Below, piece after piece: positions 10,866 to 22,990 of a stretch of DNA of 64,000 bases. The DNA comes from Acanthornis magna. Lineage: Eukaryota > Chordata > Aves > Passeriformes > Acanthizidae. Numbering within the stretch: position 1 is the stretch's first letter; every line of letters begins with the position of its first letter. The translations under genes were made by a program, and so were the position numbers. Location of the stretch: NCBI GenBank assembly GCA_036785705.1, contig JAWUZG010000056.1:13710001-13774000 (forward strand), in the 5' to 3' direction. Below the pieces are notes generated by a model that ran no database searches, was not told the DNA's origin, and saw only the letters and a list, made by a program, of their open reading frames with translations.

Positions 10866-13800
10866 AGTCTGATGTGCTGGTGACACCTGCCCTGTCTGAG
10901 CTGAGGGGGCTGCAGCCACAGGTGCCTCCACAGGCTCCTAACAGCAGCTGGGAGCAGACACGAGGTCACAGCATCACTGATCATCATCCTATTTACAGGT
11001 TTAATAGAGCTGGTTTGTGTCCACAATGAGAAAAACGCAATTTTGGATAGCAGCGGTGTTTTGTCTGCCTGAGTGATTGGTGTTTCATTTAGCACTCTGT
11101 TAACTGCCTGCCAGACTCGTAAAGGATGCAAGCTGGTGTGTCATATCTTCCTCCAAGACCCTTAGGATATTCTTTATTTAATCAGAGGTTGAGGGAAATG
11201 TTGTGCAATGACCTCAATGACCAATGGGGTCATATAGGGTACGCAAAAAGCCTTGGGGTGAGTTGGATTGTTTAAATCTTCGTCATGGGGCTTCAGTGGA
11301 GAATCTGAGTTTGTTGGACTCTCGTGTTGGATTCTTAGAGCATCCCCAGTGTTGAGATGGGGTGGAGCAGGCTCACTCAAGGCTCAGCTGGCTTGCAGGA
11401 GTTGGGGTCACTGCCCTGGAAGGGAACCACGTTGAATTTAGGATGGCATCAGCTGCAGAGGGCCTGAGCCGCAGGAATTGCTGCACCCCAGTGCATCCCA
11501 TGGGATGTGCTCTCTCTTTCACTGCTGCTCACACCCAGGAATAAGACTCCACACACTGTTGCAAAGTTCTTCTCAATTCATAGACTAGTATCTGGCACCA
11601 ATAATGAGTTTTGAATTCCCTGGGATAATTAGGCATAGTCTGAAAAAGCCAGAAAGGACTTTGCCTTTAATTAGAATTTATGTTTCATAGAGGTAGTAAA
11701 TCTTGCTGGTGTTTAGGGCCATCCATGTACTTCTTTTGCTTTTTATTGAATCAAACTTTGGTTTCCCTCCTTGGAATGTCACTGATTAGCATCTTGCCTT
11801 CCCATATCATGCTGTTTAACTAACATTTTTTCCCATGCTATCCAAAATCCTGATCCCTACCATTAGTAAGCGATATGCAAAACACTTGATTTCTCTCCAA
11901 GCTCAGGATAATGGAGAAATCCCCACCCTACCAGCTTCCCTAGAAGAATGCAGCAACCACGTTTCCTTTTTCTTTCTTCAAATTTTGTTCATAACCTTGC
12001 AGTATTGCAAATTAAAGAAAGTATTCTTTTCAGCCCTGGCACCAAATTAATTTAATTTCCATATTTTCATTATCTTCCTATTAACCACTAGCACTCTGCA
12101 ACAAAGAAGCTATTTGAAATATATAAAGCTGCAGCCATTCCCTGCTGCAAACTCTCAGGGGCACTTCGATAAATTACATCCTCATAATGAAGAAGTAGGG
12201 GGAAAGAGTGGTAACAATAGATTTTTTTTCACAATGAAATGAAATCGGGATTTGATCTGATGCAACATGACTTGCTCACAGCGCAGATAGAATATCAAAT
12301 TATCCCTGTGAAATTTAAACCTTGCTGGGTTCCTCCCCTTGCATCCATTGTTCTGCTGAAACCTTGAAGACTGCATGTAATAATTTGCAAATGGGGATTT
12401 AGTTGATATAGTTTATTTTTGTCAACTTTCTCAATTTAATTATCTTCAGCCTACAGTCTAATTTATGTGTTTGATGTCACTATTCATTAGCAATACAGAT
12501 GCAGCCTGGAAAGAGATTGCAAAAAAACCCAACAGTGCAGCTGGGTTCCCTCCTTAAATACACTGCACCAGTTAAATACTGGCGTTGGCTACACAATGGG
12601 TTTGAAACAACACCATCAGAAAAATTACTACCTCAAGAAGCATAAGAATTTGAGTTTGTATAAGTAATGTCTGTAAAAGTTGTAATATCAAAAGGACGTA
12701 GTTCTAATTCTGTGCCAGGACACATATCTGATTCATTACCTGTCACTTAGAGGAGAGACAGACAGACCCTAAACTGGAGTTATGATTTTCAAGGTCACTG
12801 GCCAAATGAAAAACTGGCAATACATTTAATTGTGGGTTACTGTGAAATGGATTTGTTTGGGTTCTCTGTTCCCTCCCTTATATAAAAATGCCTTACACTG
12901 TTTTTAAACAAGTCTAAGGTTTTATATATTCGAAATGAAATATTTAGGATTTTTTTTTTTGTTTTAAGCACGAACTACAAAATGAAGCTCATTTCCAACT
13001 GAAAAAAAAGGTGTATTTAAAATGTTCTTGGTTTCCACTTGTGTGGATTTTTTATTTTATTTTAAAAACAAATATTTCCACAATCAAAACAACTTACTGA
13101 CATTGACAGAAACATGCAGATTAGTTCTGATTAACTGAAATACACATTTGTGAAGAAAATTACAAATATTGGTTTGGCTGACTGCTAAATACAGTCCCTG
13201 AGTTTGGCTTCTGAGTTGGTCAGAGATCAAATCAAGGTGCTGGCTCTGCTGGTCTCCATCTCTGCAGGTGAAACCCAGGATTATTTTATGCCTGCCCAAG
13301 GCATAAGGGAGGGAGTTTTTCCAGTTCAGGCTCATCTTTCTGGCAGGAGGACACCTGCTCATGAAAATCTTTTCAACACAGCTTCCTCCCTCCATCCATC
13401 TCGTCCCTGGGTGGGGGGAGTTAGTAAATCCCTGGAAATTGGAATGCTGAGCCCTTTTCTGTGACCTCTCAGCCACTTGTGGCTCCCTGAGGATGGGCAC
13501 TGCTGAGTTTTGGGACAAACCGAGCGGGCACAGTCTGCTCTGGGAGCTCTGGATAGCCCTGCAAAGTCATCTGCACTTTAGGCTGTGTGTCTTTGCCTTC
13601 TGAACGACACAGTCGTTACTGGGAAATTAAGAAACAGCTCATTAAAACCTAAAAAAACCCCATTTCTCCTCACCAAGACCAAATTCCCGGCTGGTGCAGA
13701 GCACATGGCGCTCTGCCCGCCGTGGGAGGTCTTGCTTGGTCTCCAAATCCTTCTTTGGGTTTCGCTGCGATCTCAGGTTTCAGGAGCGTGCCCTGTTGCC

Positions 13801-14344
13801 CTCGTTTCCCTGCCATGGGGCCGAGGAGGAATTTCTCAGTGCCTGACACTTGCCAGCTGCCTGGGGCTGCTGCTGATTTTGGGGGATCCCATGGGCTGCC
13901 AACAGGTGCCAGCGACATCTGAGAGGGAGGCATTGCTTGGTTTTTGGGGTATTTCGAGTCTCATGCCACTCTGGTGATTGCTCCCAGCGATCTGAATTAA
14001 ACCCCACCTCTTACTATGAAAAATCCAGCCCACGTAGCTTTAAAAATTTAAAGCAATCGGGTGAATCGTTATACGTATCAATTAAATCAACCCTCCCAGT
14101 GACAAGTGAATATTTGATTTTCAACCCCCAAAGGACAGTACATACCATATTACACCACGGTGATATTTTCTAATAAATTATCTGGCTGACACTTGCCTCT
14201 GAGGGGGAGAGGCAGGTTGTTAACAAAGAAGACAAACCCGTCTTTTTCCTATTTATGCCTCATTTCCATTATGCATAAGGGCACTGGTCTCAGTGCTCTG
14301 CACCTTGTGAGTGATGAGGGCTGGGAGAGGAAGAGTTGCTGTGC
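9761..14344. other. Non-coding DNA, no gene seen
   Basis: Holds the GTCT microsatellite (10827-10870) and several chance reading frames. The longest frame of the whole window (minus strand, 10538-11131, 197 codons) crosses that microsatellite and owes part of its length to the repeat, which encodes a DRQT repeat. The more GC-rich stretch at 13680-13980 has overlapping open frames on both strands, as expected where stop codons are scarce. None looks like an exon. Confidence 0.55.
10827..10870 (+). repeat. (GTCT)n tetranucleotide microsatellite
   Basis: Nine perfect GTCT units (10827-10862) are followed by one variant GTCA and a last GTCT. The uninterrupted run makes length polymorphism likely. 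Confidence 0.97.
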
Positions 14345-14489
14345 TGCTTATATATACATATATATTTATATTTTTTTGGGTTTTTTTTTTTGTTTTTTTG
14401 TTTTGTTTGTTTTTGGTTTGTTTGTTTGTTTTTTGGATTTTTTTTGTTTGGTTTTTAAAAAAAATTTTTGGGTTTTTTGTTTTTTTTAG
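14345..14489. repeat. T-rich low-complexity tract beside CR1
   Basis: Begins with alternating TA (about 14349-14371) and continues as nearly pure T with G interspersed (TTTG and TTTTTG units) up to the 3' end of the antisense CR1 at about 14490. On the CR1 sense strand this is an A/C-rich tail of roughly 125 bp directly after the element. It may be an expanded microsatellite at the insertion junction or an unrelated tract. Confidence 0.9.
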
Positions 14490-14800
14490 ATATAGAATAG
14501 AATGGTTTAGATATAGAAGAAATCTTTAAAGGACAAATGTCCAAGCCCTCTGCCATGATCAGGGATGTATTCCACTAGATCAAGTCGCTCAGAGCCCCAT
14601 CCAACCTGACCCTGAATGCTTCCAGGGATGGGGTATCCACCATCTCTCTGGGCAGCCTGTGCCAGTGCCTCACCACCCTCATTGTGGAAAACTTCTTCTT
14701 TATCTCTGTTCTAAATTGACCTGCTTTAAATTTGAGCCAATTGTCCCTTGTCCTATCACAACAGACCCTGCTAAAATGTACAAAGCAGTCAGAGTCAACC
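14490..14800 (-). mobile_element. CR1 LINE 3' fragment with ORF2 C-terminus
   Basis: On the minus strand, the frame from 14847 to the TAG at 14575-14577 stays open for 90 codons. Its last ~60 residues match the C-terminus of CR1 ORF2, including RVVRHWHRLPRE and PSLEAFRVRLDGAL. The stop falls at the usual CR1 position, just before the 3' UTR. The 3' UTR follows to about 14490, with a degenerate end (ATAGAATGG block present). CR1 ORF2 encodes an endonuclease and reverse transcriptase. Only the tail after the RT domain survives, so this is a 5'-truncated inactive copy. The first ~30 codons of the open frame are probably flanking or decayed sequence. Its frame is less damaged than that of the CR1 at 46.3 kb. 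Confidence 0.92.
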
Positions 14801-16160
14801 CCAGCTTTGCCCTTCCCTCTTCCTTTCCCTACCCAGAAGTAAATCATTATCTCACTGATAGCAAAGGGAATATTAAATCAGATCTCCCAGTAATCTGAAT
14901 TAGAGTTGCTTCACCTTCATGTTCATGCACAGCTTGTGCAAGGAAATTTGCTGAAAACCTGAAATTTGCTGGCTTGGGACAGACTCTGGCTCTGTACAGG
15001 AACTGGGATAAATAGAAAGGCTGGGTTTACTCTCTTTTGGTCTTGGGGATAGCCAGGAAAAGGCTGATTTGTTCCTCAGCATCTCTTTCCTGCTTTGTGG
15101 AGATGCTGAGCCCAAATATCCCCATGGGGGCTAAGGTTTGGTGAAGAGCCAGGGGAAAGACTGTGTGAGGAGTATTTGTTGGACCCAAGGGAACGTTTGT
15201 GAGGTTTCAGAGAGAGTTTCAGTGGTTTGCAGTGTTTGAGAGCATTACTGAAATTATTAAATTGGAAATAATGAATTCTTACTTAATTCAGCATTTTGAC
15301 CAAGTAAGCTGGGGGCGAGGGAGATAGATGACAGCTGGTGGAACCAAGTTTCGCAAACTTCCATGAGTTTTCACTGCCCAAAAAATTTTTTATTGGTTCC
15401 CAAGTTGTTTCAAAACCATAATGGCATCTGCTAAGGGATCCGGAACAACACAGTGAGGCACCTGAAAATAAACAAGCAAAGCAGGAGAGAGAAGTAAGCT
15501 TTGAATGAATTTACATAAAAAAACACTCCTCTGATTCACTTTTCACAAATTTAGGAAAGTGCTTCTTGGGACTCAATTTCACTTGAATACAATACGTGTT
15601 TACTGGGAGCTTGTTATTTATTAATATCTATTTATTAGTATTTGATTCAACAAGTTACATGCAGTTTGGTTCTACTAATCTTTTTTTTTAAAACAAATTT
15701 TCATACAGCTTTATCCCATCAGTATGTGACAGCACAACCAGTTTTTCTGGGCTGTGTTTTCCCTAGTTCTGCCTCCAAAATGGTTTTCACAGCTTTTAAA
15801 TAGGAGTTGTTGTGGTTTAGTGTCGCAGAGCTGCAAGTAAATGGCAGTTCTCCACAGGGAAGGATGTGTCTGAAAAAGGCTCAGCCTTCTGTAGACAGTG
15901 GAATAACTGCAGGAGAAGCCTTAATTGGGTGCAGGAGGGAGGAAGGAAAGAAAGCCCTTGACAGGTTGAAATATTTTTCTGTAGCAGCAGCATTTTAGAG
16001 GCACTTGTTAATGAAAATGATTGATTGGAAAATGAGTCAAAGCTTTTAAATCTTAAAAAATGTTTTTTTTTTTCCTTCTTGAAAGTGGATTCCTCATCTG
16101 ATCAGGAAGACAAGAGAATTTTCCTCTCCACCTCCAAAGAATTAAAAGTTCCTTCAGGCT

Positions 16161-16192
16161 CAGTGTTTCTGAGAAACACTGCATAATTATGC
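16161..16192. promoter_or_regulatory. Adjacent inverted repeat and POU-like palindrome
   Basis: CAGTGTTTCT and AGAAACACTG form perfect 10-bp arms around a single G (16161-16181). The last G starts a perfect 12-bp palindrome, GCATAATTATGC (16181-16192), which resembles POU-homeodomain (BRN3/OCT-type) sites. Binding is inferred from the core only. Confidence 0.3.
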
Positions 16193-17639
16193 ATGGGACA
16201 CCTGGTGCATGTGTGTGACAGGCAGGATGAGCTATCTGGTTTGCTTTTGAGACAGAGAATAGCGAGAATAAAAGGTGAAATACCTTTTGTGCTAAGTGTT
16301 TAATAATGTCTTTTGTCAAACAAATTAACACCAGACACCCTCCCAAAAATCCAACCTAAGCTAATGAGCAGCTGGAATATTACCTGACATACCACCAAAA
16401 TTTTTTAGACAATATGTATTGTTGGTTCTGATGCAAAATAAGGAAAATAAAATAAATGACAGGCTGTTTTCAAATGGCTTTATTGTCTATTCTATTCTAG
16501 TGGAAGTGGTAGTCTTCAGTATTAGGGAAGGTAGAAATAATGATAAGAATATTAATATCCATCTTCCACTTATGTCACACTTCCAAAAGCATGAAGTATA
16601 TGCTAAGATGATACATGACATCAATGTAACATTAATAAGAGCTCAAATACAAAAAATTCCCAAAGTGAAAGCTTTTCTACCAGTTAATTTAGATTTGCTG
16701 CCTATTTATATTTCAAATATAAAATATACCTTTTACCACCTGCTTATATAGCTGACACTCATAAATAAAATACTGACCCAGTAGAATTTGAACATTAAGA
16801 AAGGGAGTGAATATAATTTTTATATGTTGAAATTAGGTGAGGCAGAACAAAAGTAGCTGGCAGGCTGCATTTCTTTCTGTGTATTCAGCTTGCATGCATG
16901 GTTTATACGCCTTCAAATTGTTTGAGCTTTAATGGTCATAAAGATTAGAAAAAATTAAAATCCAGTGAAGTAGAAAGCAGGGTTCTCCCCACACACGTTT
17001 TCTTAATTTAATTTCTTTTTGAATGGGTCTGCTTCCAGCAAAATATTCGGTTCAGAAGCCCTGACCTCAGATAAATAATATGTTCTCCCATTGTTTTAAA
17101 TCAGTGGGCATTGTCCACGTGCTCGGTGTTGGCTGATCAAGGTCTCTTCTGGCAGAAGCCCTGAAGCCTCCACACCTCCAAGGCTTGGAAATGCTCAGGG
17201 CTCCATTTGTAATGGAGAAGCCTGTGCTAAACACACCTTCCTGAGGATCCAGGGTGAAAATGAACCCATTCCTTGTTTAAAAGTGTGTGTGACTGGCCGG
17301 TGTTGGCTCCTTTGCGAGGGCTGGGAGGCGTTACAGGCACGGCTCAGCTCTCCTCTCAGATTTGCACTGCAGCTCTGCTGACTTGCTCTGGGTCCTGTCT
17401 GTGCACTGCTCCTTTTCCAGGGTCACTTGTGTGGTTTTTGTCCTTAAATGAAGGCAGGAGGGACTGAAATGATTTTTTTTTGCTGTTGGGCTGGCTTTAT
17501 CCTCTGAGTACACACGATACAGTTCTGGGCTGCATGCCTGGGTGATGTGTTGAGCCTTGGATCTCTTCACAAGTTCTGCACGGACAGAGATAGAGAGCGT
17601 GTTTCAATCCAGCTCCTGGGCCCTTGTTTGCAGTCCTCC

Positions 17640-18030
17640 GTGATGGTTCAGTAATCCTAGGAGCTAACAATAATAATATCAAGTGTCATTACCAATGGCT
17701 TTTTTAATCATCATTATAATTCCTATTCTGAATAGCACTTAACGCACATTTTTATCTTTCGTCGACAATAAAGTGCAGCCTCATAAATATTTAAATTGTC
17801 TGATTAAATTATCCATGCTGAAACAGATAACTGGGCACTTTAATAAGCTTAAACGAAAATCTTGGCTGTTATTATCTCCCTGGAGAAAAGAGAGAAAGTG
17901 GTAAAAGTTCCCCTGGCCCAGGTGACCTTTGCACTATTCAGATCAGCAGCGGGAGATTCTTGTCAAACCTGAAAGAGGCCTCAGAAATGAACACAAAATC
18001 GTTGATAATTAATATAAATCATCTTTGTCT
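17640..18030. promoter_or_regulatory. Candidate conserved non-coding element
   Basis: An AT-leaning stretch with several CpGs retained, homeodomain cores and a TGACCTTTGCAC sequence at 17923-17934. That last motif resembles a nuclear-receptor direct repeat and is preceded by an E-box, CAGGTG. There are no repeats or homopolymers. The regulatory call is an inference from texture. Confidence 0.3.
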
Positions 18031-18124
18031 GTCTTTATGTCTCTCCAGCTAGTGAATACAAGGAGGGGACAGAAAACCTGCATGGCTCCTCTGCTCCAGG
18101 GCCAGAAAACCAAAGTGGGGAGAG

Positions 18125-18243
18125 AGGCTGGATGGGGTCAGCTTGGATGGGGCTTGGAGCAAGCTGATCCTAGTGGAAAGTGGAATTGGCAGTGGAAGGT
18201 GGTGGAATTGGATGATCTTCAAGGTCCCAAACTATTCCATGCT
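18125..18243 (+). mobile_element. CR1 LINE 3'-end fragment
   Basis: The plus strand carries the CR1 3' block order: GGATGGGGCTTGGAGCAAGC, then GATCCTAGTGGAA (matching the region around the CR1 ORF2 stop), then GATGATCTTCAAGGTCCC and a decayed CCAAACTATTCCAT end. The duplicated GGATGGGG at the left edge suggests a small internal duplication. Very short and inactive. Confidence 0.85.
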
Positions 18244-20975
18244 GGTGGCTGTGCTGACAAATGTGTCCCACTGGAGAAGGGAAAGAGCTGATGCCTTCGA
18301 GGTTGATTACCAAAGCACCTTCCTCTGTTTAAATCCATCTCCTGCTGCCAACCTGTACTGAGATTTTTGGAGCCAGAGAGGACTGTTGTGCTCTTCCCTT
18401 GAGGCACACTGAGACATGCCAGCCACAGGACGTCACCCAACTCTGTTCAAGTTCTCTGGCTTGTAGTTGGATCAACGCATGCATTTTTTAATTGAAAAAT
18501 GAAATTATGATGGCAGCTGCTGTTTTTCTCTCTTTGTGTTCCTGGAAAATGTTGAAACAGCCTCTGAGTCACCTGTTGCTGACTCTTGAGGTCATTGCCC
18601 TCGCTCCAACAGAGGAATCTTCTGTGCTTTGTCAGCCTGAGCCAGTGAAAGCTCTGTACAAACACCTGCACTGGGTCCAAACCCTCCTCCAGGCGTGAGA
18701 GCCTCTCCCAGAGCCACTTTCAGCCCAGAATCGCAATATATTGTGATTTCCCAGTCAGACACATGACATACCAAATACCCTCTGGGGTTTGGTGTAACCT
18801 CAGGGCCTTGCTGGAGAGAGAGAGAGAGAGGAACCAGATGGGAAACTGGGAAGAGGAGGGAAATTTCAGAGCAGGGAAACACGAAGATGAGGGGGAGTCA
18901 TGTTTGAAGCAGAACTGGAGACAAGTCTACCCTGTGAGGGAAGTGAAAGAGGACCATTGGTGGGAGCAAGAAAAAGAGGAATGAGGATTTGGGGCCAGGA
19001 TCAAAGCTGCACAGGATGGGCTGTGCTGTGGAGAAGGTGACTCTCTGCAAGACCCTCTGCACAATGAGAGCCTCGGCTGCAGGAGTGGCTCAAGCTGGCT
19101 CTGTTTGCTCCCAGCCCCCAGATCGCTTTGCTGCTCAATCCAGTGGCTTACCGAGCCCTTGGCTGTGCTGCTCAGCTATTTTCATATCCTGTCCAAAATT
19201 CTTGTGCCCCTCCTTTTTTCTTAATCACTTCTGCTGCCCGCTCCACGTGGCTCTGCCAAGCAGCTGCAGTGAGGGCGGCTGTGAGCCAGAGCCTGGTCCC
19301 CCTCACCTCAAACAGCAAGAAGTGTTTCGAGCTTACTTTTTGGGCTCGGGGGAACAGCTCTGAGTAAGTGTGGACTGGGTTAAAGCAGAGAGGAAGAGAG
19401 ACAGAAGATTCCCATTGCAGCCTGTTAGATTGGACAAAGTCGGCATAGAAAATTTGGAGTGCAAATGCAGGAGGCATGATTTGATCTTGCTTTTAGTCCC
19501 TTTAGTACTTCACAAGAAATTAAGCAAAATTTTCTCAACATCCTTCAGCAGCAAAAAAACCCCAAAAAAACAATAAAACTCCCACTTCACGCACATCTGA
19601 GGAAAAAAGAAAAAACAGATTGGTCTGAAAATAAAAATGAAAAAGCAGGGCAAGAAATATAATTAACAGACTTATTACCTCAGGGGAAAAGAAGGGTTTG
19701 TTTTTCAACTACACAGGATGGGAAGGATTTAAATGCTAAGTGGGTGCCTATATGTCCCAGTGCACATGGATTTCTAGCTCTACGTCTGTGCTTTTGTGTC
19801 TGAGTATACAGATGGAGAGTTGGCAGCGCTTGTGCTACTCCATTTATATGTAAAATGTATATACTTTATTTATACATTTGATAGGAAACATGGAACAAGC
19901 TGTCAAGAGCAGGTGTGGGGTATGTGTGTATGAGAAACGCCTAATATATACTTTCTCCCTCCTTCCAACTTACACAAACACACCCAGCTCTTCAGACCAC
20001 ATTTCCACTCCATTTTAGGCCAAATGCTCCCAAAGTCACTGAGCACTCTGCACCTTTCCCTGCAAATGAGGCGCTGGCAAATAACAGCTGAAATCCCACC
20101 ATCCCCTAACCGCTCATTCCTTTTTTTTTTTTTTCTCTTTAAACCATTTTCCACGATTTTGCTGCACTCTAGTTTTTCAAAAGAGAAACTTCAAGCAGAA
20201 CTGCAGGTACTTTTCTTGCTGAGAACGGAACACATAACACCACACACAATTGTCAGTCTGGCAGGTACTGCACGGGCCTCCCCATTAATTAATCTTTAAT
20301 GCCATTAATTGGTTGTCTGCTTGGTGGCGAGCAAAAAAGGGTAAACACTGTTCACAAATCAATTTAATTCTGCTCCTAACTAGGTTGTTTTCAAGGGGAT
20401 AAAAACAATTATGAGCCCTTCAGTGACTGGACAGCCAGGCTTTGCTGATAACACCCCAGAACAGAAACATGCACGAGCCATACTTGCTGGGGTGGAGATA
20501 CTGATTGGGTTTCTTTCAGATTGATTCATTTGTTTGTTGTGGACTCAGGTGTAGAAGGAAGGGATACAATTGGATTTAATTCCTTCTTTGCAGCTGACTC
20601 CTTTGTTTTAGATCCTGGGCCTGGCCTAAAACAGACCTTTTGGAGTCTGCTGCAGCACTCAAAAATAAAAGCAGTTGTTCCTTGCTTACAGGGCAAACTT
20701 TTGGGTGTTTTTATCATTCTGTTAATCACTGTTATAATCTCTGCTCCAGCAGCTGGGTACAGAGCTGTCATGACACAGTGATCTTCAGTTTTAGCACCAG
20801 GGCTGGGTGTGGTAGCGTTTCTGACAGAGCAGGAGTGGTGGCGTGGAACTTCCCATGCTGTTAATCAAATTTCATCAGAGGTGTGCAGTGATATGCCAAA
20901 ATGAGAAGGTCTCAGGATGGAGTACGTGAGTTCTGTACAGTAAATGTCACAGATGTCACGGGGATTCTATTACAG
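18244..20975. other. Non-coding DNA, no gene seen
   Basis: Contains a (GA)n run at 18814-18830, a 14-T run at 20121-20134 and a homeodomain-core cluster near 20280-20420. The overlapping open frames at 18989-19477 are on both strands and have no recognisable domain. Confidence 0.55.
18814..18830 (+). repeat. (GA)n dinucleotide microsatellite
   Basis: About eight uninterrupted GA units. Confidence 0.95.
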
Positions 20976-21058
20976 ATTATCCCTGCCCATGGCAGGAGGG
21001 CTGAATTAGACAATCTTTAAGGTCTCTTCCAACCCAAACCATCCTATGATTCCGTGTC
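20976..21058 (+). mobile_element. CR1 LINE 3' terminus
   Basis: Carries the final CR1 segment: CCCTGCCCATGGCAGGAGGG, then AATCTTTAAGGTCTCTTCC, AACCCAAACCATCCTATGAT and an ATTCCGTG octamer. About 80 bp remain, so this is an extreme 5' truncation. The preserved 3' end shows it is an insertion on the plus strand. Confidence 0.93.
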
Positions 21059-22679
21059 TTCTGCTGAGATCCCTGTGGCAGAGAGCTCTGCTGGGCTCCT
21101 CACGGCTTCTCTGGAAGATCCAGGGATAGGTCCGTGTGTTTGTGTGCCTATAAACTCTTATTCCAGTGTCTCCCAAGCTTTCTCTTCTATTTTAACACTT
21201 TTCCTCCTGCCAGAATTGGCCTACATGGCTTAGTCTCATGTCAAACACCCTGTAACACCCTCTGGTTAGCTGATGCCCCTCTTCATGTTCTAAACAGCCT
21301 TTAGTAAAACTCAACCAGTGGTAGGACAACGTGACCATGTCCTACAGCAGCCCTCTGGCTGAGCTCAGAGAAAGCTGGCAGGAGAGCTGCAGGGAAAAGG
21401 CTCTCCTGAACCTTCAAAATGATACTCAGGACTAAGCAAAACTTCAGCCTTTGCTGCCCTGAGCTTCAGAGCAGCCCAAAGCACCTGGTGAATCTGCCTG
21501 GTAACTCAGGAGAGCTGGGGTTAGGACAGAAGGGAGACTTGGGAATTATCTGTGAGTAGTGAGGGGGAAGGTTATTCCTCTGGTGCGGGGTAGGAGCTGA
21601 AGCACTCATGTCGAATTCATTTTGCTTTAGGGAAGAAAATGCATCTTCCCAGAAATGTCTTTTGGAGTGATGAGGCCTTTTGGCTTATTTCACATGGTGA
21701 GAATTGTGGGCTGGCAGCAAGGTTAGGAATGAAGTAAAACAGCAACTCTGGTGGAGGAATCGGCGTTTATAAGGCACCGAAGGATGATTTCATGGTGACA
21801 TTGGATTCCCTGCTTGGCTCCACACAGAACTCATGGTGTGACCTGGGGTAAGTCTTTCTGTGAGAATTCTGGCTTGATAATCTTGTCCTGGTCCTGCTGT
21901 TAGTGCACAACTGGCCCAGAGGAGACGAGGTGGCACTGAATGGGCAGAAGCCACAGATACAAATGTCTGGATTTTCTCACTGATGTGCCAATTCTAACTT
22001 TTCCTAAGAAGTTATTAATTTAAAAAAAATCTGTGTATGTTTTGTATCTTTTGCCCTTCCTGAAGGACTTTGAAGGTTTTTTCAGTGGTTTTTAGGAGTC
22101 AGAAAGGGCTTTGGATTGTAACCATGAATGTTTAACCTCTGATGAAGTGTATGGTTTGGATGTGAATCTCTAGTGCTTTGGCTCCTGCAAGTGTAGAGGT
22201 TGGACTTTTCTGCACCAAGTTAGGCACACTTAGACCAACCTTAATTCCTTCAGCAGAGCTGTTTCCTCAGACATGAGCTTTATTTAAACACCTTGTGGCA
22301 TTTTCTGTTCTGTTGTGACAGTTCTGAACTCTCTGCTTGCAGCATTTTCTTATCTAATGTGATGGTATTTATGAAACCTTTGTCGCTGTCTTTCAAGGGG
22401 GCTGAAGTCTCCTTGTGTCCTTTTAATCTTAATGTTCCCTGATATGGAGAACATCCTTTGTACTTCAGATATTTTCACAGAAACCCACTGGTGACTTTCT
22501 GCTACTGGTTGAATTTTTATTTTTTCTGCTTGTGAAAACTAAATAGAAAACCAATTCTCAATCTATGTCGAAATGCCACATTCACCTTCCCCAAATGGCT
22601 GTACTGATATTTTCTACATTCCCCTCTCAGGAACTGAAGCATTTGCCAGGATAGATGCTTCTTCCACGTAATCTATCAG

Positions 22680-22990
22680 CTACTGTTGGGATATTCAAAG
22701 ATTGTCTGAAGCTTACATTACTTTTCTTTTGAAAATTGCTTTAACTTAATTACTCATAGCAATTCAATAGGGTAATACTCTCTCTGGCTGGGGTAATTAA
22801 GAAGCCTTAATTAGCTCTTTAAAAAATATCAAAACGTAGCTGTGTCATTGCTATAATGCTCTCATTATTTCAATCTGGAAGCTTTAACTGTCACATTTAT
22901 GTTTCTGATTTACATATTTTTTCCCATGGTGCTGAACAATATAACTTGCAATAATAATACAAAAAAAGTTAAGTTACTCCAGAGAACCAT
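22680..22990. promoter_or_regulatory. Candidate enhancer with three TAATTA sites
   Basis: TAATTA occurs at 22747-22752, 22794-22799 and 22808-22813, three times in 67 bp. This palindromic core is bound by many paired-like, LIM and Antp-class homeodomain proteins. The surrounding 300 bp is AT-rich, which raises the chance rate. Confidence 0.25.

Larger units (their letters stand above)
14801..18120. other. Non-coding DNA, no gene seen
   Basis: No plausible exon. Contains the inverted-repeat pair at 16161-16192 and the motif-rich stretch at 17640-18030, described separately. A 110-codon frame at 16419-16751 is AT-rich and Ile/Lys/Asn-rich, like random translation. Confidence 0.55.

Noticed and set aside
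10538..11131. 197-codon minus-strand frame, the longest in the window
   Set aside because: It crosses the GTCT microsatellite, which encodes a DRQT repeat without stops, and the rest matches no protein family.
13084..14033. Cluster of frames of 65-144 codons on both strands
   Set aside because: Multiple frames are open in parallel in a GC-richer patch, a composition effect. No recognisable protein.
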